Shown piece after piece: positions 7,915 to 16,444 of a stretch of DNA of 64,000 nt. The stretch's first letter is position 1. Every line of letters begins with the position of its first letter. The stretch lies in NCBI GenBank assembly GCA_945889625.1, contig CAMDCE010000018.1:1-64000 (forward strand), in the 5' to 3' direction. Source of the DNA: Asaia bogorensis. GTDB lineage: Bacteria > Pseudomonadota > Alphaproteobacteria > Reyranellales > Reyranellaceae. The position numbers were made by a program, and so were the translations under genes. The notes beneath the pieces are model-generated. The model saw only the letters and a list, made by a program, of their open reading frames with translations, did not search any database and had not been told where the DNA came from.

Positions 7915-9147
7915 CTACTCCGCCGCCTGCTTGCCCAGGCCCTTCGGTACCTGCGCGCCGGCCGCCGTGACTCGCGGGTTGGCCGTAACCTTGAGCGCTT
8001 CGGCGGCGTCCTTGTTCTCCATGATCTTGGCCATGATTGCCTGGCCCGCGCGATCGAACACGGCGCGGTTTTCCTGGAGATACTTCTCCGACTCGCGGAG
8101 CTTGGTCACGTAGCCGTTGATCTCGGGGATGACGTAGCGCGCCACCATGTCCCAGCTGCGGAAAGTGTTCTCGGGATTAGCCCAGTCGTGCACGAAGCCC
8201 ACGCAGGTGCCGAAGCCGCCGCTCTTGGCGATCACGTCCTTGATCATCTTCACCAGATCGTCCGGCGTGCCGATGACGGCGGCCGAGCCTTCGCCCGAGA
8301 TCTGTTCGACGGCCTCATCGGGCGACTTGTAGGCGACTGAGCCCGGCCGTTGCAGCGTGCCGTGGATGTACTGGTTGTGCCAGTGCATCAGGCCGACCCG
8401 CGCTTCCTCGCGCGCTTTCTCGCGGGTCTCGGCGATGTGCCAGTTGAGCAGCACGCGCCAGTTCTTGCGGTCGACGGTGGTGCCGTGCTTCTTGGCGGCG
8501 GTCTCCGCGAAACCCCACTGCGTCGGCAGCGCCGTCAGGCCTTCGCTCGACATCGAGCCCAGCGAGATGATGCCGATGCCGTACTTGCCGGCGAGCGTCA
8601 TGCCCGACGGGCTGATCTGCGAGGCCACGGCGAACGGCATGTCCTCCTGCAGCGGCAGTAGCTGCAGCGCCGCGTCCTGGAGTGTGTACCACTCGCCCTT
8701 CTGGGTGACCCGCTCGCCCCGGAACAGGCGGCGGATGATATCGATCGCCTCGTCCTGGCGGTCGCGCTGTGTCATCGGATCGATGCCGAGCGTATGGGCG
8801 TCGGACGGCAGCGCGCCGGGGCCGGAGCCGAAGATCGCGCGGCCGCCGGTCATGTGGTCGAGCTGCACCATGCGCTGCGCCACGTTGTAGGGGTGGTGGT
8901 AAGGCAGCGAGACCACGCCGGTCGCCAGCTTGATGCGCTTGGTGTGCTCGCCGGCGGCGGCCAGGAACATCTCGGGCGAGGCGATCATCTCCCAGCCGGA
9001 CGAGTGATGCTCGCCGCACCAGAACTCGTCGTAGCCGAGCTCGTCGAGATGCTGCACGAACTTTATGTCGCGCCGGAACTGCAGCATCGGATTTTCACCG
9101 ATCGGATGATGAGGGGCGAGAAAGGCGCCGAAACCGAGTCGCGACAT
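7915..9147 (-). CDS. LLM-class flavin-dependent monooxygenase (LimB-like)
   Basis: A 410-residue bacterial luciferase-like protein that should use reduced FMN and O2. It opens RLGFGAFLAPHHPIGENP, followed by the TIM-barrel segment YDEFWCGEHHSSGWEMIASP and then GSGPGALPSDAHTLGIDP. This arrangement is seen in limonene 1,2-monooxygenase and related enzymes; LimB similarity is from recognition, so the substrate is open. The gene is monocistronic on the minus strand. It is divergent from an SDR starting 71 bp away, and its 3' end abuts the inverted repeat. Confidence 0.88.
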   Translation of the reverse strand: MSRLGFGAFLAPHHPIGENPMLQFRRDIKFVQHLDELGYDEFWCGEHHSSGWEMIASPEMFLAAAGEHTKRIKLATGVVSLPYHHPYNVAQRMVQLDHMTGGRAIFGSGPGALPSDAHTLGIDPMTQRDRQDEAIDIIRRLFRGERVTQKGEWYTLQDAALQLLPLQEDMPFAVASQISPSGMTLAGKYGIGIISLGSMSSEGLTALPTQWGFAETAAKKHGTTVDRKNWRVLLNWHIAETREKAREEARVGLMHWHNQYIHGTLQRPGSVAYKSPDEAVEQISGEGSAAVIGTPDDLVKMIKDVIAKSGGFGTCVGFVHDWANPENTFRSWDMVARYVIPEINGYVTKLRESEKYLQENRAVFDRAGQAIMAKIMENKDAAEALKVTANPRVTAAGAQVPKGLGKQAAE

Positions 9148-9218
9148 ACAGACCTCCTGGGACGGAAAAGGGCTAACATGACGGCGCGATTGGGTCGATT
9201 CGATACGGAGGGGATGCC

Positions 9219-9950
9219 ATGGCGTCGTTGAAGGGCCGGGTTGCGCTGGTGACGGGCGGATCGCGCGGCATCGGGCGCGCCGTGGCGATTTCGCTGGCCG
9301 AAGCGGGAGCCGTCGTCGCTGTGAATTACCTCCAGAAGGCGGCCGAGGCGCGCAACGTGGTCGAGGCGATCCGCGGCGCCGGTGGCCTTGCGATGGTGGT
9401 CGCGGCCGATGTCTCCAAAGCGGAGGCGGTGGCGGCGATGATGGCCGCCGTGCAGCGCGAGCTCGGGCCGATCGACGTGCTGGTGAACAATGCCGGCATC
9501 GGACTGGTCCGCAGCGTCGACGATCTCACCGAGGAGGATTTCGACCGCACCATCGCGGTGAACCTGAAGTCGGTGTTCCTCTGCACCCAGGCCGTGGTGC
9601 CTGGCATGCGGGCCAGGAAATGGGGGCGGATCGTCAACGTCTCGTCCGGCGCGGCGCGTGGCGCCGGCGGAGTCGGGCCGCACTACAACGCCTCGAAGGC
9701 CGGCATGGAGGGCATGACGCGTAGCTATGCCGCGCGGTTGGTCAAGGACGGCATCACCGTGAACGCCGTAGCGCCGTCGCTGATCGAGACCGACATGGTG
9801 CGCGCAGGCCTTGCCTCGTCGGCAGCGCGCATCCCGCTCGGCCGCTTCGGCACGCCCGAGGAATGCGCGCAGGTCGTGATGCTGCTGGTCGGCAACGCCT
9901 ACATGACCGGCCAGACAGTCGGCCTGAGCGGCGGCCTTTCGTTCATCTGA
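9219..9950 (+). CDS. SDR family oxidoreductase (FabG-like)
   Basis: A 243-residue classical SDR. Motifs: TGGSRGIG at about 12-19, LVNNAGIG near 87-94, catalytic Ser in VNVSSGAARG, YNASKAG for Tyr and Lys, and VNAVAPSLIETDM. The length is that of 3-oxoacyl-ACP reductases, but its isolated position outside a fab cluster argues for a catabolic dehydrogenase. The stop is 9 bp from the stop of the convergent acyl-CoA synthetase. Confidence 0.92.
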   Translation: MASLKGRVALVTGGSRGIGRAVAISLAEAGAVVAVNYLQKAAEARNVVEAIRGAGGLAMVVAADVSKAEAVAAMMAAVQRELGPIDVLVNNAGIGLVRSVDDLTEEDFDRTIAVNLKSVFLCTQAVVPGMRARKWGRIVNVSSGAARGAGGVGPHYNASKAGMEGMTRSYAARLVKDGITVNAVAPSLIETDMVRAGLASSAARIPLGRFGTPEECAQVVMLLVGNAYMTGQTVGLSGGLSFI

Positions 9951-9958
9951 GGCGGCTG

Positions 9959-11659
9959 TCAGTTTCCCAGCACGTCCTTCTCATGGAACTCCACGCCGCG
10001 CGTGACGTCGGCGGCGGCGCCTTCGTATTCGACGCGCCGCAGTTGTGCGCGGCGAATCTTGCCCGAGATCGTCTTGGGCAGCTCGCCGACGAATTCCAGG
10101 CGGCGGATGCGCTTGAAGGGTGCCAGCCGCTCGTTGCAGAAGCTGAGGATCGACCGGGCCGTCTCGCGGCTGGGCGGCGTGGCGCCGACCAGCAGGATGA
10201 AGGCCTTGGGCACGCTCAGCCTTATGTCGTCGGGCGACGGCACGATGGCAGCCTCGGCCACCGCCTCGTGCTCGATCAGCACACTTTCGAGCTCGAACGG
10301 GCTGATGCGGTAGTCCGACGACTTGAACACGTCGTCGGCGCGCCCGACGAACGTCAGGTAGCCGTCGCCATCGATGCTGGCGACGTCGCCGGTGCGGTAG
10401 ACCTCGCCGTCGGCGCCGGCCAGCTTGCCCGTGGCGTCGGCATAGCCCTGCATCAGTCCGGCGGGACGGTGCTCGCCCAGCGCCAGGCAGATCTCGCCCT
10501 CGCCGCGCTCCGTGCCGTCGGCGTCGAGGATCAGCACGCGATAGCCCGGCATCGGCCGGCCCATGGCGCCGGCTTTCACTTTCTGGCCCGGCGAGTTGGC
10601 GACGATGGCGGTGGTCTCGGTCTGGCCGTAGCCGTCGCGGATGGTGAGCCCCCACGCCTCGTGCACGCGGTTGATGACCTCCGGATTGAGCGGCTCGCCG
10701 GCGCCGCAGACCTCGCGCAGGGAAAGCTTGCGGGCCTTGAGGTCCTCCTGGATCAGCAGGCGCCACACCGTGGGCGGCGCGCAGAAGGTCGTGACCTTGC
10801 AGCGCTCCAGCACGCCCAGCAGCGCCTTGGCGTTGAACGGCGCCTGGTTGACCATCAGCACCGTGGCGCCGGCGTTCCACGGCGCGAAGAAGGTACTCCA
10901 GTCATGCTTGGCCCAGCCCGGCGAGGAGATGTTGACGTGCACGTCGCCCGGCCGCAGCCCCAGCCAATACATGGTCGAGAGCGCGCCCACCGGGTAGCTG
11001 CGGTGGCTGTGGCGCACCAGCTTGGGCTTGGCCGTGGTGCCCGAGGTGAAATAGAGCAGCAGGGGATCGTCGGATTTCGTCGGCCCGTCCGGCGTGAACG
11101 CCGCCGGCGATTTGTAGGCCTCGCCGAGCGGCCGCCAGCCGTCGATCGGGGACGCGCTGGTCGTGACGAACGTCACGCCGTCGCGGCTGAGCTTCGCACA
11201 TTTGGCGACCTGGTCCTGGTCGGCCACGATCACCTTCGCGCGGCCGCGCTCGACCCTGTCGGCCAGTTCATCGGCGGTGAGCAAGGTCGTGGCGGGGATC
11301 ACCACGACGCCGAGCTTCATGGCCGCCAGCATGATCTCCCACAGCGGCGCCACGTTGTTCAGCACCAGCAGGAGATGATCGCCGCGCTTCAGTCCCAGCC
11401 CGCGCAGCCAGTTGGCGACCTGGTTCGACCGCGTCGACAGCTCGGCGAAGGTGAGGCGGGTCTCCTTGCCCGTCGCCATGTCGACGATCCACAGCGCGCA
11501 GCGGTCCTTGCTGTCGGCCGCGCGCGCCAGTTCCGCATCGAACCACTCGAGTGCCCAGTTGAACGGCACGGGGTCCGGCCACTGGAAGCCGGCGACGGCC
11601 GAGTCATAGGCCGTGCGGTTGGCCAGCAGGAATTCCCGCGACTGTCGGAAGGTGGGCAT
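9959..11659 (-). CDS. Acyl-CoA synthetase / AMP-dependent ligase
   Basis: A 566-residue member of the ANL superfamily that activates a carboxylic acid to its acyl-CoA through an acyl-AMP. P-loop YFTSGTTAKPK, A5 motif YGQTET, A7 motif YRTGDVASIDGDGYLTFVGR and the C-terminal A10 lysine in PKTISGKIRR are all intact. The overall pattern, including an N-terminal FNWALEWFD segment, resembles the medium-chain/acetyl-CoA synthetase-like group. The acid substrate is not predictable. It is a single gene on the minus strand with no obvious partner. Confidence 0.92.
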   Translation of the reverse strand: MPTFRQSREFLLANRTAYDSAVAGFQWPDPVPFNWALEWFDAELARAADSKDRCALWIVDMATGKETRLTFAELSTRSNQVANWLRGLGLKRGDHLLLVLNNVAPLWEIMLAAMKLGVVVIPATTLLTADELADRVERGRAKVIVADQDQVAKCAKLSRDGVTFVTTSASPIDGWRPLGEAYKSPAAFTPDGPTKSDDPLLLYFTSGTTAKPKLVRHSHRSYPVGALSTMYWLGLRPGDVHVNISSPGWAKHDWSTFFAPWNAGATVLMVNQAPFNAKALLGVLERCKVTTFCAPPTVWRLLIQEDLKARKLSLREVCGAGEPLNPEVINRVHEAWGLTIRDGYGQTETTAIVANSPGQKVKAGAMGRPMPGYRVLILDADGTERGEGEICLALGEHRPAGLMQGYADATGKLAGADGEVYRTGDVASIDGDGYLTFVGRADDVFKSSDYRISPFELESVLIEHEAVAEAAIVPSPDDIRLSVPKAFILLVGATPPSRETARSILSFCNERLAPFKRIRRLEFVGELPKTISGKIRRAQLRRVEYEGAAADVTRGVEFHEKDVLGN

Positions 11660-11699
11660 CGGCGTCCGTCCCCTGATATCGGCTTGTGCGTGTTCGGTC

Positions 11700-12257
11700 T
11701 CACCTTACCTGAAACTGGCGCCGCTTCTTGGCGGTCGGGCGTTCCCACACGACGCCGGGAAAACCCTTCAGGGGAACCAGCGGCTCGCCCATGTAGGTCC
11801 AGTCCTGCAGCTCGCCGATGGCAATATGATAGCGCGGCTCCCGGCCGGTGCGGCTGCCGAAGAGCGCGCGGGGTAAGTTGACCATGTGCGCCGAGCGGGC
11901 CCGTTCGTAGGCGATCGGCGTTCCGCAGCGGGCGCAGAAGCTTCTTGTCGTCCCGGTGGCCTCATCCTTGAAGCGCGTGATCTTTGCCCGGCCCTTGGTC
12001 ACGCGAAAGCGCTTGCGCCAACTGCCGACGTAGGTCGCATAGGCGGCGCCGTGCGCCCGCCGCGTCGCGCTGGAATGATCGTGCCAGGCCCACCGCGCGG
12101 GGTAGTCGATCTCGATCTGCACGGTGCCGCAAAGACATTGGCCGGCCACCGACGATGCGTCTGCACTTCGTATCTTCCCGACAATCGCCGCTTTGCTCAC
12201 TTTGGACCTCACCCGTTGGATCTCATCCGTCAGGGAACCGTGCGGCCGATCAATCAT
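11700..12257 (-). CDS. GFA/CENP-V-like zinc-binding protein with altered metal motif
   Basis: A 185-residue protein resembling the glutathione-dependent formaldehyde-activating (GFA) fold. It retains the opening GQCLCGTVQIEI (C-x-C) and CARCGTPI (C-x-x-C). The middle motif, normally CxCxxC followed by RRxxG, here reads HDHSSATRRAHG, so the three cysteines that complete the second zinc site are absent. A GFA-type lyase role is therefore doubtful, and a structural-zinc protein of unknown activity is safer. About 35 residues precede the conserved region, so the true start may lie downstream. It overlaps the upstream gene by 8 bp. Confidence 0.72.
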   Translation of the reverse strand: MIDRPHGSLTDEIQRVRSKVSKAAIVGKIRSADASSVAGQCLCGTVQIEIDYPARWAWHDHSSATRRAHGAAYATYVGSWRKRFRVTKGRAKITRFKDEATGTTRSFCARCGTPIAYERARSAHMVNLPRALFGSRTGREPRYHIAIGELQDWTYMGEPLVPLKGFPGVVWERPTAKKRRQFQVR

Positions 12258-12924
12258 CCCGCGATGCTGAAGGGCCGTCCTGGTGGCGGATCTGGACGTA
12301 GACGTTGCGGATGATCGGATTGAACAGCGCCTGCATCCGCCGCGTCAGCGCCGTGGTGCCGGCGCCGGTAGCATGGCGGTAGGCCGCGCCCTGCAGCACC
12401 TCGGGCGATTCGAGGTCGTACAGCGCCAGATACTTCGGCCCGCCCTCCAGCGCCACGAACCGCCGCGCCCGCAGAAAGCCCGGGATCGCCATGCGTTCGG
12501 CGATATGCTCCTCGTCGTACCAGCGATGGAGCTCGGCTTCGTGGGCAGCCTCGACGTCGATCGCCACCAGCAGCAGGCCCGTGCCGCTCAGCTTCGCGCC
12601 GCTGGTCACCGGCGGGCGGATCTCGCTGTAGACGTTGCGCACGCTGGGCTTGAAATGCACGGCCAGACGCTCGGTCCACGGCGTGCGCGCCGCGATCCGC
12701 CGATAGGGCTCGCTTTGCAGCACGGCGGCTGAGTCGAGGTCGTAGGTGGCGAGGTACTTCGGCGTGCCCTCGACCGCCGTGAAGCGGCGGCCGTTGATGA
12801 AGCCCGGAACGGCCTTGCGTTCGGGAAAATGCTCCTCGTCGTACCAGCGGTTGAGCTCGGCCTCGTGCGCTGCGTCGACGCCGATCATCACCAGCAGCAG
12901 ACCCTTGGCGGATGGATCGGTCAT
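12250..12924 (-). CDS. Tandem-duplicated dimeric alpha/beta-barrel protein, function unknown
   Basis: A 224-residue protein built from two copies of one roughly 100-residue unit. NRWYDEEHFPERKAVPGF at about 25-42 recurs as HRWYDEEHIAERMAIPGF at about 126-143, and each copy later has PKYLATYDLDS or PKYLALYDLES and RNVY near its end. The unit looks like a ferredoxin-like dimeric alpha/beta barrel (EthD or DUF4286-like), so the fused pair could form an intramolecular barrel. Such folds act as monooxygenases, isomerases or decarboxylases on small molecules, but no catalytic assignment is possible. It leads a two-gene unit with the GFA-like gene. Confidence 0.75.
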   Translation of the reverse strand: MTDPSAKGLLLVMIGVDAAHEAELNRWYDEEHFPERKAVPGFINGRRFTAVEGTPKYLATYDLDSAAVLQSEPYRRIAARTPWTERLAVHFKPSVRNVYSEIRPPVTSGAKLSGTGLLLVAIDVEAAHEAELHRWYDEEHIAERMAIPGFLRARRFVALEGGPKYLALYDLESPEVLQGAAYRHATGAGTTALTRRMQALFNPIIRNVYVQIRHQDGPSASRDD

Positions 12925-13029
12925 GTCGGTTCTCCCCGGAGTGACGGCCTGTCAATCCCGCGACTGTGACCTATACTCGTGCCGGCATGCAAACATGCCG
13001 GGGGCGAACGAGGGCACGGGCTCATCCGG

Positions 13030-14205
13030 ATGATCGATCGTCGCTGGCTCGTTCTCATCGTTCTTTTCATAGCGCGCTGCAGCCTAGGCTATCAGTTCCA
13101 GTCGGTGGCCTCTTCGGCGTCGTACATGGAGGCCGAGCTCCATATCGGCTATGCCGTGATCGGAACGCTGATCGGGCTTCAGTTGATTCCCGGCGTCGCG
13201 CTTTCCCTGCCCAGCGGCATGCTGATGACGCGCTTCTGCGACCGCATGGTCTTTGTCGCGGGCCTGCTGCTGATGATCGGCGGCGGCCTGCTGGTGAGCG
13301 TGGGCGAGACCGTGTCGGTGCTCATGGTGGGCCGTCTGGCGAGTGGTGCCGGCGCGGCGCTCTTCATTGTCGTCTTGACCAAGATGCTGACCGACTGGTT
13401 CGCCAAGCGCGAGATCGTCTTTGCCATGGGAACCCTGCTGTCGAGCTGGCCCTTCGGCATTGCCCTCGGCTTGATCGTCCAGGGCCGCCTCGCCGAGAGT
13501 TTCGGCTGGCGCGGCAGCATGGCGACGACCGCGCTCTTTTGCCTGGTCTCGCTGGTCGTTCTTCTGGCGTTCTATCGCCCGCCCCAGGACGTCGCCGCAC
13601 CTGCCGCGGCGGCAGCCACGGAGAGCACATGGTGGAACCCGCCGGACGGGCCGGCGCTGCGCAGCGTGCTGATCGCATGCCTTGCCTGGAGCTGCTTCAA
13701 TCTCGGCCTGATCCTCTTGTTCAGCTTCGGCGCGAGTTTTCTCAGCCAACGCGGCATGGCCGGGGCGGAAGCTGCCGCCGTGACCAGCCTGGCGCTGTGG
13801 ATCGCCATCCTGTCCATTCCCCTGGGCGGGTTCATGCTGCTGCGGGTGGCGATGCCCCGCCTGATGGCAAGCCTGTCCTATCTGGCGGCCGCGGCGGCCT
13901 TGGTCGCCCTGTCTCTCGGCGCCTCGCCGGTCCTCGCCTTTGGCCTAGCCATCGGCCCCGGCCCCGGCGCGATCATGGCGTTGCCGGCCCGCGTCTTGGC
14001 GCCCCAGCACCGGGCCACCGGTTTGGGCCTCTTCGGCTCCCTCTACGCCGTCATTGTCGGGCTCGGTCCGTGGGTCGCCGGCCTGGTCGTCGACGCGGCA
14101 CAGACGCCTGCCGCAGCGCTCCTGCTGGGCGCCGCCCTGTTCGCGATCTGCGTGCCGTTGACGATGCTGTTCGACGCGACCGAGCGTCACTTGCCTGCGC
14201 GCTGA
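13030..14205 (+). CDS. MFS transporter
   Basis: A 391-residue hydrophobic protein with about 12 predicted membrane segments and a central polar linker (PPQDVAAPAAAAATESTWWN) between the two six-helix halves, as in the major facilitator superfamily. The first helix is RWLVLIVLFIARCSLGYQF. A cytoplasmic-loop motif-A-like GMLMTRFCDR follows helix 2. ATG 13030 starts just before the first helix; an in-frame ATG at 12979 would add an unlikely polar leader. It resembles CynX/NarK-like or YhjX-like carriers. Substrate unknown. Confidence 0.88.
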   Translation: MIDRRWLVLIVLFIARCSLGYQFQSVASSASYMEAELHIGYAVIGTLIGLQLIPGVALSLPSGMLMTRFCDRMVFVAGLLLMIGGGLLVSVGETVSVLMVGRLASGAGAALFIVVLTKMLTDWFAKREIVFAMGTLLSSWPFGIALGLIVQGRLAESFGWRGSMATTALFCLVSLVVLLAFYRPPQDVAAPAAAAATESTWWNPPDGPALRSVLIACLAWSCFNLGLILLFSFGASFLSQRGMAGAEAAAVTSLALWIAILSIPLGGFMLLRVAMPRLMASLSYLAAAAALVALSLGASPVLAFGLAIGPGPGAIMALPARVLAPQHRATGLGLFGSLYAVIVGLGPWVAGLVVDAAQTPAAALLLGAALFAICVPLTMLFDATERHLPAR

Positions 14206-14253
14206 TGCGACATTCAGCCGAGGTTCACGCAGGTGAGACGGTCGGGACGGCGG

Positions 14254-14772
14254 CTATTCCCGCACCGGCCCGCCTTCGAGCGACAGGGCGGCGTCGACCG
14301 GCGGTCGCACGCCTGCGTCTAGCCTCGCGCAGCCGGCGTTGAGGCCGTCGCCGGCGGCCTTCCCTGCCCCGAGCGAAGCCGAGGGGTCGACCGGGGCGAT
14401 GAACAGGGCCGTGACCTTGAGCGGTCCGACGTTGAGATGAGCCTCGCTCAGCCAGCGCGTGGCGCGCATAGAGGCGCCGGCCTTATCCAGTCGCAGCCAG
14501 CCGCACAGCACCGTGCGTTCGCCCGCGCCGTCGATGCGCACATAGGCCGTGTCGCTGCCCTTGAAGGCGCCGGCGTTGCCGGTGACCTGCCATTCGAAGG
14601 GCACGGCGCGATAGAGCTTGGCGCCATCGGCCGAGACGTCGATGGTGCCGACGTAATCGGCCCGGGCGAGGCCGGGATCGCGGATCCAGCCCTGCGAAGC
14701 GGCAATGCCGAACAGCACGAGGCCGGCACCCAGCAGCAGGATCACCCAGCGCGGCACGCCCATCTGGTTCAC
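14254..14772 (-). CDS. Hypothetical membrane-anchored protein
   Basis: A 172-residue protein that I do not recognise. One hydrophobic N-terminal segment (VPRWVILLLGAGLVLFGIAA, about residues 6-25) would act as a membrane anchor or uncleaved signal. The rest is polar and probably periplasmic, with a single Cys-containing beta-like stretch (RTVLCGWLRLD). It lies 10 bp upstream of the next SDR's stop on the same strand and may be its co-transcribed downstream neighbour. Codon use is normal for the region, so it is likely real. Confidence 0.6.
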   Translation of the reverse strand: MNQMGVPRWVILLLGAGLVLFGIAASQGWIRDPGLARADYVGTIDVSADGAKLYRAVPFEWQVTGNAGAFKGSDTAYVRIDGAGERTVLCGWLRLDKAGASMRATRWLSEAHLNVGPLKVTALFIAPVDPSASLGAGKAAGDGLNAGCARLDAGVRPPVDAALSLEGGPVRE

Positions 14773-14782
14773 ACGCGCGCCC

Positions 14783-15547
14783 TCAAGCGAGGATCGTGGT
14801 CATGCCGCCATCGACCACCAGCGTGTGGCCGGTGATGTAGGCGCCGGCATCCGACGCCAGCAGCAGCAGCGCGCCGCGCAGGTCGGCTGGTACGCCCCAG
14901 CGTTGGGCCGCGGTGCGCTGCTCGAGCATGGCGCAGAACGCCTTGTCCTTCTGCAGCGGCACGTTGAGCTCGGTGCGGATATAGCCCGGCGCGATGGCGT
15001 TGGCGGTGACGTGCGGGCCGAACTCAGCGGCGAGGTTCTTGGTGAGGCCGGTCATGCCGTGCTTGGCGGAGACGTAGCCCGCCACCGAGCCTCGGCCCAG
15101 CACCGCCATGATCGAGGAGATGTTGACGATGCGGCCGTACTGGCGCGCCAGCATGTGGCGGCCCACTTCACGCGCCAGAGCGAAAGGCCCGATCAGGTCG
15201 GTCTCGATCACCTTGCGATAGTCGGGCGTCGCGGTGTCGACGATGTTGGCGCGGTGGATGACGCCAGCGTTGTTGACCAGCACGTCGATGCGGCGGTGCT
15301 TGCGGATGATGGCGCGGACGCCCGCCTGCACGCTGTGCTCGTCGGTGACGTCGAGGATGACGGCTTCGGCCTTGCCCTTCTTCTTCCTGATCACCCGGAC
15401 CGTGGCGTCGAGATCCTTGGCGGCGCGGCCGGCGCACAGCACCGTGGCGCCCGCTTTCGCCAGGCATATTGCCATATCGCGGCCCAGCCCGCGCGAGGCG
15501 CCGGTCACCAGCGCGATGCGGTTCTTCAGCGAAAAGAGGTCTGCCAT
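14783..15547 (-). CDS. SDR family oxidoreductase (gluconate 5-dehydrogenase-like)
   Basis: A 254-residue classical SDR. It opens FSLKNRIALVTGASRGLGRD, then LVNNAGVIHRA, the catalytic Ser in NISSIMAVLG and Tyr/Lys in YVSAKHG, and ends TLVVDGGMT. The N-terminal FSLKNR style and the GYIRTELN segment resemble gluconate 5-dehydrogenase and 2-deoxygluconate dehydrogenase types, though SDR substrate calls are weak. It is divergent from another SDR, with 64 bp between starts. Confidence 0.9.
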   Translation of the reverse strand: MADLFSLKNRIALVTGASRGLGRDMAICLAKAGATVLCAGRAAKDLDATVRVIRKKKGKAEAVILDVTDEHSVQAGVRAIIRKHRRIDVLVNNAGVIHRANIVDTATPDYRKVIETDLIGPFALAREVGRHMLARQYGRIVNISSIMAVLGRGSVAGYVSAKHGMTGLTKNLAAEFGPHVTANAIAPGYIRTELNVPLQKDKAFCAMLEQRTAAQRWGVPADLRGALLLLASDAGAYITGHTLVVDGGMTTILA

Positions 15548-15611
15548 GGGGCCGCATCCTAGCCTATGAATCGCCCACTACGACATACAGGCAAACTATC
15601 GGGAGGGGAGC

Positions 15612-16403
15612 ATGGCGAAGGTGGCAATCGTGACCGGCTCGGCGACGGGGCTGGGGGCTGCCTGTGCAGTCGACCTGGCGGGGCGCGGCTGGAACGTCGC
15701 GATCAACTACACCAAGAGCAAGAAGGAAGCCGACGAGACCTATTCGAAGGTCAAGGCTGCCGGCGTCGATGCCATCCTGGTGCAGGCCGACATGGGCCAG
15801 GACGCCGATTGCAGGAAGCTCGCGGCCGAGACCCTGAAGAAGTGGGGCAGGGTCGACGGGCTGGTCAACAATGCCGGCACCACCAAGTTCCAGGCCCAGG
15901 GCGATCTCGACGGCGTGAGCGCGGAGGACTTCGACCGCATCCTGCGGGTCAACGTCACCGGTCCCTATATGATGAGCCGCGCCGTCTATCCCACGATGAA
16001 GAAGCAGTGGGACGACAAGCAGGAGCGCGGCTCCATTGTGAACATCTCTAGTATTGCGGGCGTCATGGGCGTCGGCACCTCGATCCCCTACGCCGCCTCG
16101 AAGGGCGCGCTGAACACGCTGACCTTGTCGCTGGCGCGCTGGTTCGGGCCGGCGGTGCGCGTCAACACGGTGTGTCCGGGCTTCATCCAGACGCGCTGGC
16201 TGCTCGGCGCGCTCGGCCAGGAGAACTACGAGAAGCTGCGCGACGCCCAGCAAGAGACGACGCCACTCCGCCAGGCCGGCACGCCCGAGCAGATGGCCGA
16301 AGCGGTGATCTTCTTCCTCACCAGCGCCTCCAACATCACCGGCGAATTCCTGATCGTCGACGCCGGCACGCATCTCGGCGGGTTGCCTATGAAGGGGCGA
16401 TGA
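15612..16403 (+). CDS. SDR family oxidoreductase
   Basis: A 263-residue classical SDR: VAIVTGSATGLG at the N-terminus, LVNNAGTTKF, catalytic Ser in VNISSIAGVMG, YAASKGA, and a C-terminal FLIVDAGTHLGG. A strong GGGAGGGGAG ribosome site precedes ATG 15612. The last five residues and the stop are encoded by the first copy of an 11-bp tandem repeat. It may relate to the adjacent oxidative cluster, but it is convergent with it. Confidence 0.9.
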   Translation: MAKVAIVTGSATGLGAACAVDLAGRGWNVAINYTKSKKEADETYSKVKAAGVDAILVQADMGQDADCRKLAAETLKKWGRVDGLVNNAGTTKFQAQGDLDGVSAEDFDRILRVNVTGPYMMSRAVYPTMKKQWDDKQERGSIVNISSIAGVMGVGTSIPYAASKGALNTLTLSLARWFGPAVRVNTVCPGFIQTRWLLGALGQENYEKLRDAQQETTPLRQAGTPEQMAEAVIFFLTSASNITGEFLIVDAGTHLGGLPMKGR

Positions 16404-16421
16404 AGGGGCGATGAAGGGGCG
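16389..16421. repeat. 11-bp tandem repeat x3 at an SDR 3' end
   Basis: ATGAAGGGGCG occurs three times head to tail. The first copy encodes the end of the SDR, and its TGA is completed by the second copy. Because the sequence after the array is CTAA, one, two or three copies all give the same C-terminus MKGR-stop, so copy-number slippage would be silent. Confidence 0.9.
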
Positions 16422-16444
16422 CTAACGGCGCCGACTACGGCGCC

